Shown piece after piece: positions 8,951 through 18,087 of a stretch of 64,000 nt of DNA. Source of the DNA: Virgibacillus litoralis (GTDB taxonomy: Bacteria > Bacillota > Bacilli > Bacillales > Amphibacillaceae); contig NZ_JAGGKK010000010.1 in NCBI RefSeq assembly GCF_017873675.1, positions 62,001 to 126,000 on the forward strand, read 5' to 3'. A model generated the notes under the pieces. That model had not been told where the DNA came from, did no database searches, and saw only the letters and a list, made by a program, of their open reading frames with translations. The translations under genes were made by a program, and so were the position numbers. Position 1 is the stretch's first letter. Every line of letters starts with the position of its first letter.

Positions 8951-9721
8951 ATGAAACAACGAATTCAAACAGCCATCTTAGCAATTATAGTATTTTTGCC
9001 ATTTGTTCTAATCGGAGGAATACCCTTTGAAATATTTGTCTATATACTTGCGACAATTGGATTAGTAGAGTTAATGCGTATGCGTGAAATTGGTAAATAC
9101 TCTTTACCAGCGATTTTAGCAATTGCTTTATTGTGGCTTGTCTTAGGTTCTATTCCTATTTTATGGGTTACAAAGTCTGAAGTAATTATGTTGTTTGTTT
9201 TATTACTTCTGTCATATACTGTACTAGTTAAGAATAAATTTACCTTTGACGAGGCTGGTTTTATTCTTTTATCAACTATTTATATTGGGATGGGATTCTT
9301 TTACCTGATTGAAACGCGGCAAGATGGATTAATTTACTTATTTTATGTGTTACTTGTTATTTGGTCGACAGATACTGGAGCATATTTTACAGGCAAAGCT
9401 ATTGGCAAGAGAAAGCTTTGGCCCAAAATAAGCCCTAACAAAACGATTGAAGGAGCTGTAGGTGGCATTGCTCTTGCCATTGTTGTAGCAATAATTTTCT
9501 ACCTTATTGAACCATTTTCTGACTCATTGCTTCTGGTTATCGGTGTAACAATTATAGTATCCATTTTTGGACAAATTGGAGATTTGGTTGAATCTGCGTT
9601 TAAGCGTCATTATGATGTGAAGGATTCTGGTAACTTACTCCCAGGACACGGAGGGATATTGGATAGGCTAGATAGTTTATTGTTTGTTTTACCAATACTA
9701 CACTTTATTCATTTTATATAA
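8951..9721 (+). CDS. cdsA: Phosphatidate cytidylyltransferase (CDP-diglyceride synthase)
   Basis: Makes CDP-diacylglycerol, precursor of phosphatidylglycerol (see pgsA) and phosphatidylethanolamine. The 256-residue polytopic membrane protein has about seven hydrophobic segments. It ends with the CdsA signature (SIFGQIGDLVESAFKRHYDVKDSG, then LLPGHGGILDRLDSL). KISPNKTIEGAVGG, also typical, precedes it. The ribosome binding site AAGGTG is 11 bases from ATG. In B. subtilis the next gene is dxr; here it is rseP, after only 96 bases. Confidence 0.96.
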   Translation: MKQRIQTAILAIIVFLPFVLIGGIPFEIFVYILATIGLVELMRMREIGKYSLPAILAIALLWLVLGSIPILWVTKSEVIMLFVLLLLSYTVLVKNKFTFDEAGFILLSTIYIGMGFFYLIETRQDGLIYLFYVLLVIWSTDTGAYFTGKAIGKRKLWPKISPNKTIEGAVGGIALAIVVAIIFYLIEPFSDSLLLVIGVTIIVSIFGQIGDLVESAFKRHYDVKDSGNLLPGHGGILDRLDSLLFVLPILHFIHFI

Positions 9722-9723
9722 AA

Positions 9724-9771
9724 ATGAATAACTTAACAAAACGTCAAGTTGAGAGTGAAATTTTTAAATAA
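9724..9771 (+). other. 15-codon open frame in the cdsA-rseP gap (dxr position)
   Basis: ATG...TAA encoding MNNLTKRQVESEIFK. It has no good ribosome binding site, because the cdsA stop is immediately upstream, and it resembles neither Dxr nor RseP. It could be a gene remnant at a deletion junction or chance. Confidence 0.15.
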
Positions 9772-9817
9772 CAAGAAGTCAAAGTTATTCCTAATCAGAT
9801 AAAGGAAGGTGCTTCTT

Positions 9818-11077
9818 TTGAACACAGTAATCGCGTTTATTTTTATGTTCGGTCTGCTCGTGTTTATTCATGAGTTTGGCCATTTAATATTTGCAAAAAG
9901 AGCCGGAATGCTTGCTCGAGAATTTGCCATTGGCTTTGGTCCAAAGGTTTTTGCGTTTACAAAGAATGAAACAGTTTATACAATTCGCTTATTACCTATT
10001 GGTGGATATGTTCGAGTGGCTGGCGAAGATCCAGAGATTGTTGAGCTTAAGCCTGGCCAGCATATAGGGTTAGAATTTAATGAAAGTGGAAAAGTCAGCA
10101 AGATTATCGTTAATAACAAATCGAAGCATCCTCATGCACGTGTTATTGAGGTGGAACATGCTGATTTAGATCATAAATTGCTTATTGAAGGCTATGAGAT
10201 TGATGAAGAAGATCAAAAGTTAAGCTTTGAAGTAGATCGTAAAGCATTTTATGTTATGGATGAAAAGGAAACGCAAATTGCTCCATATGACCGACAATTT
10301 GCTTCCAAGAGTGTAGGTAAGCGGGCCATGCAATTATTTGCCGGTCCAATGATGAATTTTATGTTGGCTATAGTCATTTTCTTTATTGTTGGACTAATTC
10401 AGGGTGTCCCTGTCGATAGAGCATTAGTTTCTGGGATACAACCGGACAGCCCAGCAGAAGAAGCTGGTCTTCAAGAAGGAGACGAAATTGTTCAGATTGA
10501 AGGTAATTCAGTCTCAACTTGGGATGAATTTACGGAAATCGTTCAGAACAATCCTGAAAATGAACTCAGTATGACTGTGCAGCGTAATGGTGAAACTGAA
10601 CCAATCTCAGTTACACCTAAAAAGCTTGAGACTCAAGGTATGACAATTGGACAAGTAGGAGTTCAGCGGGCTTTTGAAAAATCACTTACTGGAACAGTTA
10701 AATATGGATTTACCCGGACATATGATACAACTAAATTGATTTTAACTAACCTTGGGATGCTGGTCACCGGTCAGTTACCGATTGAAACATTATCCGGACC
10801 TGTAGGGATATATGATGCAACAGATCAGTTTGTTAAGGCAGGAATTATGACTTTCCTAATGTGGACTGCTATTTTAAGTATAAACTTAGGGATTGTGAAC
10901 CTAGTTCCCTTGCCGGCACTCGATGGTGGCAGGCTACTATTTGTTGCACTTGAAGCGGTTAGAGGCAAGCCAATAGATCCGCAAAAAGAAGGTATTGTTC
11001 ATTTTATTGGATTTGCATTATTAATGCTCTTAATGATTGTTGTGACATGGAATGATATCCAGCGGTTATTTTTATAA
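9818..11077 (+). CDS. rseP: Site-2 intramembrane zinc metalloprotease RseP/RasP
   Basis: Membrane protease that completes regulated intramembrane proteolysis of anti-sigma factors and clears signal-peptide remnants. The 419-residue protein has HEFGH (zinc ligands and catalytic Glu) in the first transmembrane helix, a PDZ domain (about residues 200-270, SPAEEAGLQEGDEIVQIEG), and NLVPLPALDGGRLLF supplying the third ligand. TTG at 9818 is chosen because AAAGGAAGGTG precedes it; the GTG at 9809 lies inside that site. Length matches B. subtilis RasP (about 422 aa). proS, which follows in B. subtilis, is absent here. Confidence 0.96.
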   Translation: MNTVIAFIFMFGLLVFIHEFGHLIFAKRAGMLAREFAIGFGPKVFAFTKNETVYTIRLLPIGGYVRVAGEDPEIVELKPGQHIGLEFNESGKVSKIIVNNKSKHPHARVIEVEHADLDHKLLIEGYEIDEEDQKLSFEVDRKAFYVMDEKETQIAPYDRQFASKSVGKRAMQLFAGPMMNFMLAIVIFFIVGLIQGVPVDRALVSGIQPDSPAEEAGLQEGDEIVQIEGNSVSTWDEFTEIVQNNPENELSMTVQRNGETEPISVTPKKLETQGMTIGQVGVQRAFEKSLTGTVKYGFTRTYDTTKLILTNLGMLVTGQLPIETLSGPVGIYDATDQFVKAGIMTFLMWTAILSINLGIVNLVPLPALDGGRLLFVALEAVRGKPIDPQKEGIVHFIGFALLMLLMIVVTWNDIQRLFL

Positions 11078-11104
11078 AGTTTGATTTATGCTTAAGAACA
11101 GTTG

Positions 11105-11133
11105 AAAACCCTTGTCCAAATGGCAAGGGTTTT
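11105..11133 (+). terminator. Hairpin between rseP and polC
   Basis: AAAACCCTTG (11105-11114) pairs perfectly with CAAGGGTTTT (11124-11133). The T-tract is short, so termination may be partial. A second 8-bp hairpin (TTATAGTT, 11140-11147, with AACTATAA, 11152-11159) lies directly before the polC ribosome binding site. Confidence 0.6.
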
Positions 11134-11172
11134 CCATCATTATAGTTCCATAACTATAATCAGGAGGAAAAC

Positions 11173-14100
11173 ATGATGGATATTTCAAAAAGAGAGAAAA
11201 TGGTTCTATTATTAAAACAGTTGGAAATACCTGATGATTATCTAGAAACTTATTTCGGGGAAAGTCAGTTGATTAAACTTGAAGTACACAAACAGATAAA
11301 AAGCTGGCATTTTCATATTAGTGTCAAGCGGTTATTGCCAAAGGATATATATACATTACTTCTTACAAAATTACATGAAACGTTTCAGCAATTTGCTCAA
11401 ATTGACCTGACAATGTATGCAGAGGATAAGGATTGTGATGACCAGACGATCTGTGATTATTGGCAGACTTTTCTTCAATCTATTTCCAATTTATCACCTG
11501 CTTATAAAGATTTAGTACATAGCCAGGTGCCTCGGGTTGAGAATAATAAAATTATGTTAACTGCAAGAAACGAAGCAGAAGGTAATGCACTGAAAAAACG
11601 TTTGGAAGATCCATTTCGGGACTTTTGTAAAAAAATTGGGACAAACCCTTACTCTCTTGTGATTGATGTTAAAACTGAAATGGCTGAATTGAAAAAGTTC
11701 AGAGAAAAAACAGCCTTGGAGGACCAGAAAATGGTTTTAAAGACTGTTCAGGAAAAAGAAAAACGTGATCAGGACAGGCAGAAAAATGAGCGAAATAAAC
11801 CGCTCATGCTCGGTTATAAAATTCAGGATGAGCCATTGCAAATGGAAGAAATCCAAGACGAGGAACGTCGTGTCACTGTACAAGGTTATGTTTTCGCTAC
11901 AGACATTCGTCAGTTACGTTCCGGAAGAAGTTTATTAATTATTAAAGCAACAGATTATACGGACTCATTACAAATAAAAATGTTTTCAAAAGGTGATGAG
12001 GATGCCGAGAAATTTGAACATGTAAAATCGGGTATTTGGATTAAAGCTAGAGGCAGTATTCAAACTGATATGTTCACAAATGAGTTGGCAATGATGGCTA
12101 CTGATATTCATGAAGTGAAAGTAGAAACTCGGAAAGATACAGCTCCTGAAGACGAGAAGCGAGTTGAGTTACACGCACATACGACAATGAGCCAAATGGA
12201 TGCGGTGGTATCACCTTCAGCACTAATACATCAAGCTGCAGCATGGGGGCATAAAGCAATCGCCATTACTGATCATGCAGGTGTACAAGGGTACCCAGAA
12301 GCCCACGCCGCTGGCCAAAAACATGGAATAAAAATTCTCTATGGTGTGGAGGCGAATGTTGTTGATGATGGTGTACCAATTGCTTATAACGAACATGATG
12401 TTGATTTAGAAAATGGTACCTATATTGTCTTTGACGTAGAAACGACAGGTCTTTCAGCGGTATATGACACAATCATTGAGCTTGCTGGTGTTAAGATTTA
12501 TCAGGGAGAGATTATTGATCGATTTGAATCATTTGCTAATCCTCATCACCCATTGTCACAAACTACAACAGATTTAACCGGAATTACAGATGATATGGTG
12601 AATAACGCACCTGAGATTAATGACGTCCTAAAGGATTTTTATGAATGGATGGAAGATGGCATTCTTGTTGCACATAATGCCAGTTTCGACATTGGTTTTT
12701 TAAATCAGGGATTTAAAAAGATTGAATATAAAAAAGTTGAAAATCCGGTTATTGATACGCTTGAGCTTGCTCGATTTTTATTTCCAGAATTAAAAAATCA
12801 TCGGCTCAATACTATGTGTAAACATTTGGATATTGAATTAACGCAGCATCACCGCGCTATCTATGATGCAGAGGCAACTGGCTATTTACTATGGAAATTA
12901 GTTCAAGGGCTTTTGAATAAAGGTATTACAAATCACAATAAGTTAAATGATCACATGGGAGAAGGTAATGCATATCAGCGGTCTCGACCATTTCATTGTA
13001 CACTGATTGCTAAAACACAAGAAGGGTTGAAGAATCTATACAAGCTAGTTTCATATGCACATATTGATTATTTCTACCGTGTTCCACGAATACCCAGATC
13101 ATTATTGCAAAAGCTACGAAACGGAATTTTAGTTGGGTCTGCATGTGATAAAGGTGAAGTGTTTGAAACGATGATGCAAAAATCAGCAGATGAAGCTGAA
13201 AAAGCAGCAGAATTCTATGATTATATCGAGGTACAACCGCCAGCCAACTATGCACATTTGATTGAAAAGGATCTTGTTCAGAATGAGGCTCAGATCTTGG
13301 ATATCATTAGTAAATTAGTAGATTTAGGTAATCGTGTGAATAAAAATGTAGTAGCAACAGGAAATACGCATTATATAGATGAACACGATAAACTTTACCG
13401 TCAAATATTAATTGCTTCTCAAGCAGGTAATCCGTTGAACAGACAAACGTTACCAGATACACCTTTTCGTACAACAAATGAGATGATTGATAGTTTTAAC
13501 TTTTTAGGAGAAGAAAAGGCGCACGAAATTGTTGTAACAAATACCAATAATTTGGCAGACCAAATAGAAGAACTTTCTCCTGTTAAGGATGGACTTTATA
13601 CACCCACAATTGAAGGTGCAGACCAAGAGATGCGTGACCTTTGCTATAATCGTGCAAAACATATTTATGGCGATCCGGTACCGCAAATTGTTGTCGACCG
13701 ACTTGAAAAAGAATTATCAAGTATTATAGGACATGGATTTGCAGTAATTTATTTAATATCCCACAAGCTAGTTAAGAAATCATTGGATGACGGATATTTG
13801 GTAGGTTCTCGAGGTTCAGTTGGTTCTTCTTTAGTAGCAACTATGACAGAAATAACCGAAGTAAATCCTTTACCACCTCATTATGTCTGTATGGAATGTC
13901 ATCATCATGAATTCATAACGGACGGATCTGTAGGAAGCGGGTTTGATTTAGCTGATAAAAACTGTCCAAATTGCAGCAGCCCTCTTACAAAAGATGGACA
14001 AGACATTCCATTTGAAACATTTCTTGGGTTTAAAGGTGATAAAGTTCCCGATATTGATCTTAACTTCTCAGGCACGTACCAGCCGAGAGCACACAATTAC

Positions 14101-15468
14101 ACCAAAGAATTATTTGGAGAAGATAATGTCTATCGTGCTGGAACAATTGGAACAATTGCTGATAAAACAGCATATGGCTATGTGAAAGGCTATGCTTCAG
14201 ATAAACAGCTAGTTTATAAGAATGCTGAGGTTGATCGCCTTGTACAAGGCTGTACCGGGGTCAAACGAACAACTGGTCAGCATCCAGGTGGAATTATAGT
14301 GGTACCTGATGATAAAGAAATATATGATTTTACACCGATTCAATTTCCGGCTGATGATCGAAAAAGCGAATGGAAAACAACACACTTTGACTTTCATTCC
14401 ATTCATGACAACTTGCTAAAACTTGATATACTAGGGCACGATGATCCTACAGTAATTCGGATGCTGCAAGATTTAAGCGGAATTGATCCAAAAACAATCC
14501 CAACCGATGATTCTGAAGTGATGAAAATATTTTCCGGACCAGAATCACTTGGAGTAACACCGGAGCAAATTAATTGTAAAACGGGTACATTGGGCGTACC
14601 TGAGTTTGGTACAAAATTTGTTCGTCAAATGTTGGAGGATACTAAACCAAGTACATTTGCTGAACTAGTAATGATATCTGGTCTATCACACGGTACAGAT
14701 GTGTGGCTAGGCAATGCTCAAGAGTTAATTAACGATGGTATTTGTGAATTGGCTGATGTGATAGGGTGTCGTGACGACATTATGGTATATCTAATGCACA
14801 AGGGTCTAGAAGCTTCACTAGCCTTTAAAATTATGGAGTTTGTTCGAAAAGGTAAAGGATTACAAGATGATTGGATTCAAGAAATGAAAAAGAACGGGGT
14901 TCCCGATTGGTATATTGAATCATGTAAAAAGATTAAATATATGTTTCCAAAAGCACACGCTGCGGCATATGTTCTAATGGCAGTTCGAATTGCTTATTTT
15001 AAGGTACATTATCCAATATACTTTTATGCTGCTTATTTCTCTGTCAGGGCAGGTGATTTTGAATTAGATACAATGGTTAAAGGGCGTGACGCGGTAAGAC
15101 AGCGTATTGAAGGTATAATGGCCAAGGGTAATGACGCAACACCAAAAGAAAAGAACTTATCGACTGTTTTAGAAGTAGTACTTGAAATGATTGAGCGAGG
15201 TTTTTCCTTCCAAAAAGTTGATTTATATAAGTCTACTGCTTCTGAATTTATAGTGGATGGTAACACCTTGGTTCCACCATTTAATGCTGTTGATGGACTG
15301 GGTACTAACGCAGCTATTAACATTGTTAAAGTACGAGAAGATGGGGAATTTCTTTCTAAAGAAGATCTTCGACAACGCAGTAAAATTTCTAAAACAGTTT
15401 TGGAATATCTTGATAATCATGGTTGTTTAGAAGGCATGGCTGAAAAGAACCAGCTGTCACTGTTTTAA
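11173..15468 (+). CDS. polC: DNA polymerase III alpha subunit, PolC type
   Basis: Replicative polymerase of low-GC Gram-positives with built-in 3'-5' proofreading. The 1431-residue product shows, in order: the N-terminal domain; an OB fold ([20 protein letters not shown]); a PHP domain ([18 protein letters not shown]...[15 protein letters not shown]); the inserted DEDDh exonuclease ([44 protein letters not shown]); a zinc finger (CMECHHHEF...CPNC); palm aspartates in [10 protein letters not shown]; and fingers ([20 protein letters not shown]). Length is close to B. subtilis PolC (1437). ATG at 11173 or 11176; AGGAGG fits both. Confidence 0.98.
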   Translation: MMDISKREKMVLLLKQLEIPDDYLETYFGESQLIKLEVHKQIKSWHFHISVKRLLPKDIYTLLLTKLHETFQQFAQIDLTMYAEDKDCDDQTICDYWQTFLQSISNLSPAYKDLVHSQVPRVENNKIMLTARNEAEGNALKKRLEDPFRDFCKKIGTNPYSLVIDVKTEMAELKKFREKTALEDQKMVLKTVQEKEKRDQDRQKNERNKPLMLGYKIQDEPLQMEEIQDEERRVTVQGYVFATDIRQLRSGRSLLIIKATDYTDSLQIKMFSKGDEDAEKFEHVKSGIWIKARGSIQTDMFTNELAMMATDIHEVKVETRKDTAPEDEKRVELHAHTTMSQMDAVVSPSALIHQAAAWGHKAIAITDHAGVQGYPEAHAAGQKHGIKILYGVEANVVDDGVPIAYNEHDVDLENGTYIVFDVETTGLSAVYDTIIELAGVKIYQGEIIDRFESFANPHHPLSQTTTDLTGITDDMVNNAPEINDVLKDFYEWMEDGILVAHNASFDIGFLNQGFKKIEYKKVENPVIDTLELARFLFPELKNHRLNTMCKHLDIELTQHHRAIYDAEATGYLLWKLVQGLLNKGITNHNKLNDHMGEGNAYQRSRPFHCTLIAKTQEGLKNLYKLVSYAHIDYFYRVPRIPRSLLQKLRNGILVGSACDKGEVFETMMQKSADEAEKAAEFYDYIEVQPPANYAHLIEKDLVQNEAQILDIISKLVDLGNRVNKNVVATGNTHYIDEHDKLYRQILIASQAGNPLNRQTLPDTPFRTTNEMIDSFNFLGEEKAHEIVVTNTNNLADQIEELSPVKDGLYTPTIEGADQEMRDLCYNRAKHIYGDPVPQIVVDRLEKELSSIIGHGFAVIYLISHKLVKKSLDDGYLVGSRGSVGSSLVATMTEITEVNPLPPHYVCMECHHHEFITDGSVGSGFDLADKNCPNCSSPLTKDGQDIPFETFLGFKGDKVPDIDLNFSGTYQPRAHNYTKELFGEDNVYRAGTIGTIADKTAYGYVKGYASDKQLVYKNAEVDRLVQGCTGVKRTTGQHPGGIIVVPDDKEIYDFTPIQFPADDRKSEWKTTHFDFHSIHDNLLKLDILGHDDPTVIRMLQDLSGIDPKTIPTDDSEVMKIFSGPESLGVTPEQINCKTGTLGVPEFGTKFVRQMLEDTKPSTFAELVMISGLSHGTDVWLGNAQELINDGICELADVIGCRDDIMVYLMHKGLEASLAFKIMEFVRKGKGLQDDWIQEMKKNGVPDWYIESCKKIKYMFPKAHAAAYVLMAVRIAYFKVHYPIYFYAAYFSVRAGDFELDTMVKGRDAVRQRIEGIMAKGNDATPKEKNLSTVLEVVLEMIERGFSFQKVDLYKSTASEFIVDGNTLVPPFNAVDGLGTNAAINIVKVREDGEFLSKEDLRQRSKISKTVLEYLDNHGCLEGMAEKNQLSLF

Positions 15469-15521
15469 TACTAATCCTAATTTTAGTTGTCGGCACTATA
15501 TAATAGTGAAGTGAAGTCAGG

Positions 15522-15550
15522 TTATAACGGTTTAAATCAAAATATATAAT
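15522..15550 (+). promoter_or_regulatory. Weak candidate promoter of the rsbR-like gene
   Basis: TATAAT at 15545-15550 with TTATAA at 15522-15527, spacer 17. I looked for a sigma-B type GTTT...GGGTAT pair and found none at the right spacing. polC has no clear terminator before it, so read-through is also possible. Confidence 0.3.
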
Positions 15551-15600
15551 CTCAACAGTAGGGTGTAAACCCAAAAATCTTAAAAGGAGAGTGATTACAT

Positions 15601-16446
15601 ATGGAGTTAACATATGAAGAAGGACAACCAATTCGACAATTTTTAATTGACAACAGTCAAACTTTTGAAGATCAACTTCTGGCAGAGGCAAATACTGTTC
15701 GGGATAAGATTGAAGAAATTCAAATGATTGGAAATATTAATCTATTAGAAAATGCCCATAAGTTAGTTTTATTCGTAGTTGATGAGAAAAAAGATGAAGT
15801 AGTGAACTTTGCACGGCAAGAAGGTATAGTATGGGCAAAGCATTCTTTGACACTAGCTCTAAAAATTGAATGGATTCAAGCAATCCGTAGAACATTATGG
15901 GATTTTCTTTATGAATATGATAAGCTGAACGAAAAAGTCAGTAGCCGCGAACAATTTTATAATATGGAGAGTAAGATAAATGATTTAATTGATAAGTTTC
16001 TCAACGGATTCTTTATTAACTATTCCTCGTTTAAGGACAAGCTAATTGAGGATCAGCGTAAATTAGTAGAGAACTTATCTGCTCCAATTATTCCGATAAC
16101 TTCAAAGATTAGCATCTTGCCAATAATAGGAACAATGGATAGATATCGCGTAACTATTATTGAAGAAAAAGTATTGCTTGAAATCGGGCAGAGGCATATA
16201 CAAAAATTAATTATGGACCTTTCTGGAATAGCTGAGATGGAAACGGAAGTTATGCAATTATTTCTTAAATTATTAGATGGTATTTCCATGATGGGATGTG
16301 AAGCAGTGATTACCGGCTTACGTCCTGATATAGTCAGAAATATGGTTGACCTCGAAGTAGAATTTGGTCAAAAGTTTGAAACAAAAGGCTCGTTGCAGCA
16401 AGCGCTGGATGGTTATCTGCATTCGGACGATACCATTTTAAATTAG
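15601..16446 (+). CDS. RsbR-family stressosome protein (N-terminal sensor plus STAS domain)
   Basis: A 281-residue RsbR paralogue. The N-terminal helical, non-haem globin-like half is followed by a C-terminal STAS domain from about residue 155 (LSAPIIPITSKISILPIIGTM). RsbR proteins assemble with RsbS and RsbT into stressosomes that control sigma-B. The canonical phospho-site region reads MDLSGIAEMETEV: a Ser (208) stands where RsbRA has Thr171, and Glu-Thr replaces Asp-Thr. The second site (ITGLRPDI, Thr238) is conserved. No rsbS, rsbT or rsbU lies nearby, so it is an orphan. B. subtilis has no such gene between polC and rimP. Start follows AAAGGAGAGTG. Confidence 0.85.
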   Translation: MELTYEEGQPIRQFLIDNSQTFEDQLLAEANTVRDKIEEIQMIGNINLLENAHKLVLFVVDEKKDEVVNFARQEGIVWAKHSLTLALKIEWIQAIRRTLWDFLYEYDKLNEKVSSREQFYNMESKINDLIDKFLNGFFINYSSFKDKLIEDQRKLVENLSAPIIPITSKISILPIIGTMDRYRVTIIEEKVLLEIGQRHIQKLIMDLSGIAEMETEVMQLFLKLLDGISMMGCEAVITGLRPDIVRNMVDLEVEFGQKFETKGSLQQALDGYLHSDDTILN

Positions 16447-16464
16447 CTGTTTCTAAAAGATTGT

Positions 16465-16495
16465 TGTGTTATGAATGTGATCAATTCATAACACA
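16465..16495 (+). terminator. Stem-loop after the rsbR-like gene
   Basis: TGTGTTATGAAT (16465-16476) pairs perfectly with ATTCATAACACA (16484-16495), 7-base loop. There is no real T-run behind it, so terminator activity is uncertain. Its right side overlaps the degenerate palindrome copy at 16489-16514. Confidence 0.45.
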
Positions 16496-16514
16496 GTTGA
16501 TATAAACTGTGAAC
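16489..16514. repeat. Degenerate copy of the 26-bp palindrome (left)
   Basis: Contains TATAAACTGTGAA, identical to the right arm of the perfect palindrome at 17197-17222. Its left arm (AACACAGTTGA) carries a few mismatches. Confidence 0.6.
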
Positions 16515-16544
16515 TACGTTTAAAAAGTTTGAGTGCTATTATAC

Positions 16545-16665
16545 CGCTCCGGAAATACACTTCGCGCACCTAGGGCGGCTTATGAGCCTCCTTGCTCCTA
16601 CGTCGCTGCGTAGTCTTATCTAGGCCTCTGCTCCCACAGGAGTCTACGTGTATTTCCTCCGCTGG
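16545..16665 (-). repeat. Dispersed Bacillaceae-type intergenic repeat, copy 2 (reverse)
   Basis: Reverse-orientation copy with terminal inverted repeats GGAAATACAC near 16551 and GTGTATTTCC near 16648. Internal words GTGCGCGAAG and ACTCCTGTGGGAGCAGAGG (read on the - strand) match the same positions in the copy at 17041. Confidence 0.75.
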
Positions 16666-16779
16666 ATTGTGTATTACAATCCTAAAATAAACAAATATAA
16701 TTGTGATGGATAAAAAAGACTCTAAATCATTTAAATTAGCAACTCCAAGAAACGCGCAGTTCTTTATAAATCCAACTGC

Positions 16780-16942
16780 AGGGAAATACTCACTTTCACC
16801 GACCCGGATACCAAGGCGGCATCTGCTCAAGCTGACGTTTTTACAGTTTCTTCTTAGTCACGTGACATTAAGTGCGCTTCTTCCGGGGTCTTTAGGCACG
16901 TACTGTGTTCCCATAGGAGTCTAAGTATTCTGCCTCCACTGG
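16780..16942 (-). repeat. Dispersed Bacillaceae-type intergenic repeat, copy 3 (reverse, degenerate)
   Basis: Left end GGGAAATACTCAC and right end CATAGGAGTCTAAGTATTC, with TGCCTCCACTGG at the edge, match the termini and the GGAGTC block of copy 2. The middle (16810-16900) is diverged and longer. Confidence 0.6.
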
Positions 16943-17040
16943 TAGAGGTTTCTTGAATAGAGTGAAGTGTTACCTATGGCTAAGAGGTAATGTCACGATA
17001 AGCATTGATTAATGTACAGGATAGAGAGAGAGCAACACCT

Positions 17041-17166
17041 AGCGTAGGAAATACATGGAGACTCCTGCGGGAAAAGCAACAGATGAAGATCCCGCAGGAA
17101 GCGATTTTTGCTTCCGAGGAAGCTGAAGCGTTGCCCTAAGGTGCGCGGAATGTATTTCCGAAGCGG
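17041..17166 (+). repeat. Dispersed Bacillaceae-type intergenic repeat, copy 4 (+ orientation)
   Basis: Best copy. Terminal inverted repeat GGAAATACAT (17047-17056) and ATGTATTTCC (17150-17159). Inner inverted repeat TCCTGCGGGA (17063-17072) and TCCCGCAGGA (17090-17099). A GAGGAAGCTGAAGCGTTGCC block follows. Similar units are widespread in Bacillaceae intergenic regions (from memory). Confidence 0.8.
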
Positions 17167-17196
17167 TGTCAAAGTACTTAAAATTTTTATAAAGTA

Positions 17197-17222
17197 CTTC
17201 ACAGTTTATATAAACTGTGAAG
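17197..17222. repeat. Perfect 26-bp palindrome
   Basis: CTTCACAGTTTAT directly abuts its exact reverse complement ATAAACTGTGAAG, with no loop. It could extrude as a cruciform, fold as RNA or bind a dimeric regulator. A degenerate partner lies at 16489-16514. Confidence 0.85.
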
Positions 17223-17361
17223 ATTAAAAAGCAACAAAACTTACGAAGAGAGATTTAAATTATAATTAACACCTAACACGGCAGACACTAATCAATTAAT
17301 ATAAAATTAGTAAGAATTCGGTATATAACAAAGCAATGGTATAAACAATTATTTACTATTC

Positions 17362-17390
17362 TTGCAACATCAGTCCTAGTATGATATAGT
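17362..17390 (+). promoter_or_regulatory. Candidate sigma-A promoter of the rimP-nusA-infB operon
   Basis: TTGCAA at 17362-17367, 17-base spacer, TATAGT at 17385-17390. The predicted leader is about 205 nt and contains two terminator-like hairpins before rimP. Confidence 0.6.
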
Positions 17391-17421
17391 TTATAGTGGT
17401 AAGAAATGATACGAACGGTAA

Positions 17422-17446
17422 AAAGAGTGGGCGAACCCCACTCTTT
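17422..17446 (+). terminator. Leader hairpin 1 ahead of rimP
   Basis: AAAGAGTGGG (17422-17431) pairs with CCCACTCTTT (17437-17446), loop CGAAC, followed by CTTC. It lies inside the predicted nusA-operon leader. Confidence 0.6.
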
Positions 17447-17487
17447 CTTCATACTACTATCTTTTGCAATTTGCACTTTGACTACAT

Positions 17488-17516
17488 CCCTTGCCACATC
17501 TTCCGGCAGGGGTTTT
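17488..17516 (+). terminator. Leader terminator 2 ahead of rimP (candidate NusA-responsive attenuator)
   Basis: CCCTTGCC (17488-17495) pairs with GGCAGGGG (17505-17512), then TTTT. Position between promoter and rimP suggests premature termination. In B. subtilis the nusA operon leader contains a NusA-dependent terminator used for autoregulation; equivalence here is inferred. Confidence 0.6.
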
Positions 17517-17602
17517 GTATTATTATGGATATTGAGCAAATGAAATGACGTATGATGGTTCATAATAAGGAATATACACAACTGAATAAAGGAGGATAAA
17601 TT

Positions 17603-18073
17603 TTGAGTTCCAATGTAATTAAAACAACTGAAGAATTGATGCAGCCCATATTACAGGAGAAAGAATTGGAATTAGTTGATGTTGAATATGTAAAAGAAGG
17701 GCAGAATTGGTTTCTTCGCGTCTATATTGATAGTGAAGATGGGGTTGACATAGCAGACTGTGGAACCGTTTCTGAACAATTAAGTGAAAAGCTGGACGAA
17801 GCTGACCCGGTAGAAGAGGCATATTTTCTGGAAGTTTCCTCACCAGGTGTCGAGCGTCCACTGAAGTCTAAAGATGACTTTGAAAAAAATGTAAATAAAA
17901 ATGTCTTTGTGAAACTATATGAACCAATTGACGGTCAAAAAGAATACGAAGGTATTTTAAAGGAATTTACAGATAATATGGTGACGATTGAATATAAAGT
18001 AAAAACCCGAAAAAAGTTAGTTGAAATTCCATTTAATAAAATAGCAAAAGCAAGGTTAGCCGTTACGCTATAA
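17603..18073 (+). CDS. rimP: Ribosome maturation factor RimP
   Basis: Assists assembly of the 30S subunit. The 156-residue protein has the RimP N-terminal domain ([42 protein letters not shown]) and the conserved [24 protein letters not shown], followed by an Sm-like C-terminal domain. TTG start follows AAAGGAGGATAAAT. It is the first gene of the rimP-nusA-ylxR-ylxQ-infB-ylxP-rbfA operon. Confidence 0.96.
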   Translation: MSSNVIKTTEELMQPILQEKELELVDVEYVKEGQNWFLRVYIDSEDGVDIADCGTVSEQLSEKLDEADPVEEAYFLEVSSPGVERPLKSKDDFEKNVNKNVFVKLYEPIDGQKEYEGILKEFTDNMVTIEYKVKTRKKLVEIPFNKIAKARLAVTL

Positions 18074-18087
18074 GGGGGAAAATAAAA

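Larger units (their letters stand above)
16447..17361. other. Gene-free repeat cluster between rsbR-like gene and rimP
   Basis: About 0.9 kb without a credible gene on either strand. It contains three copies of the GC-richer Bacillaceae repeat in mixed orientation, flanked by two copies of a 26-base palindrome (16489-16514 degenerate, 17197-17222 perfect). The final part (17223-17361) is AT-rich with no recognised feature. Confidence 0.7.

Noticed and set aside
15545-15600. Sigma-B promoter for the RsbR-like gene
   Set aside because: GTTTAA at 15529 and GGGTGT at about 15560 are too far apart for sigma-B spacing.
16703-16924. 73-codon frame in the repeat cluster
   Set aside because: Composition follows the GC-richer repeat; no start signal and no family resemblance.
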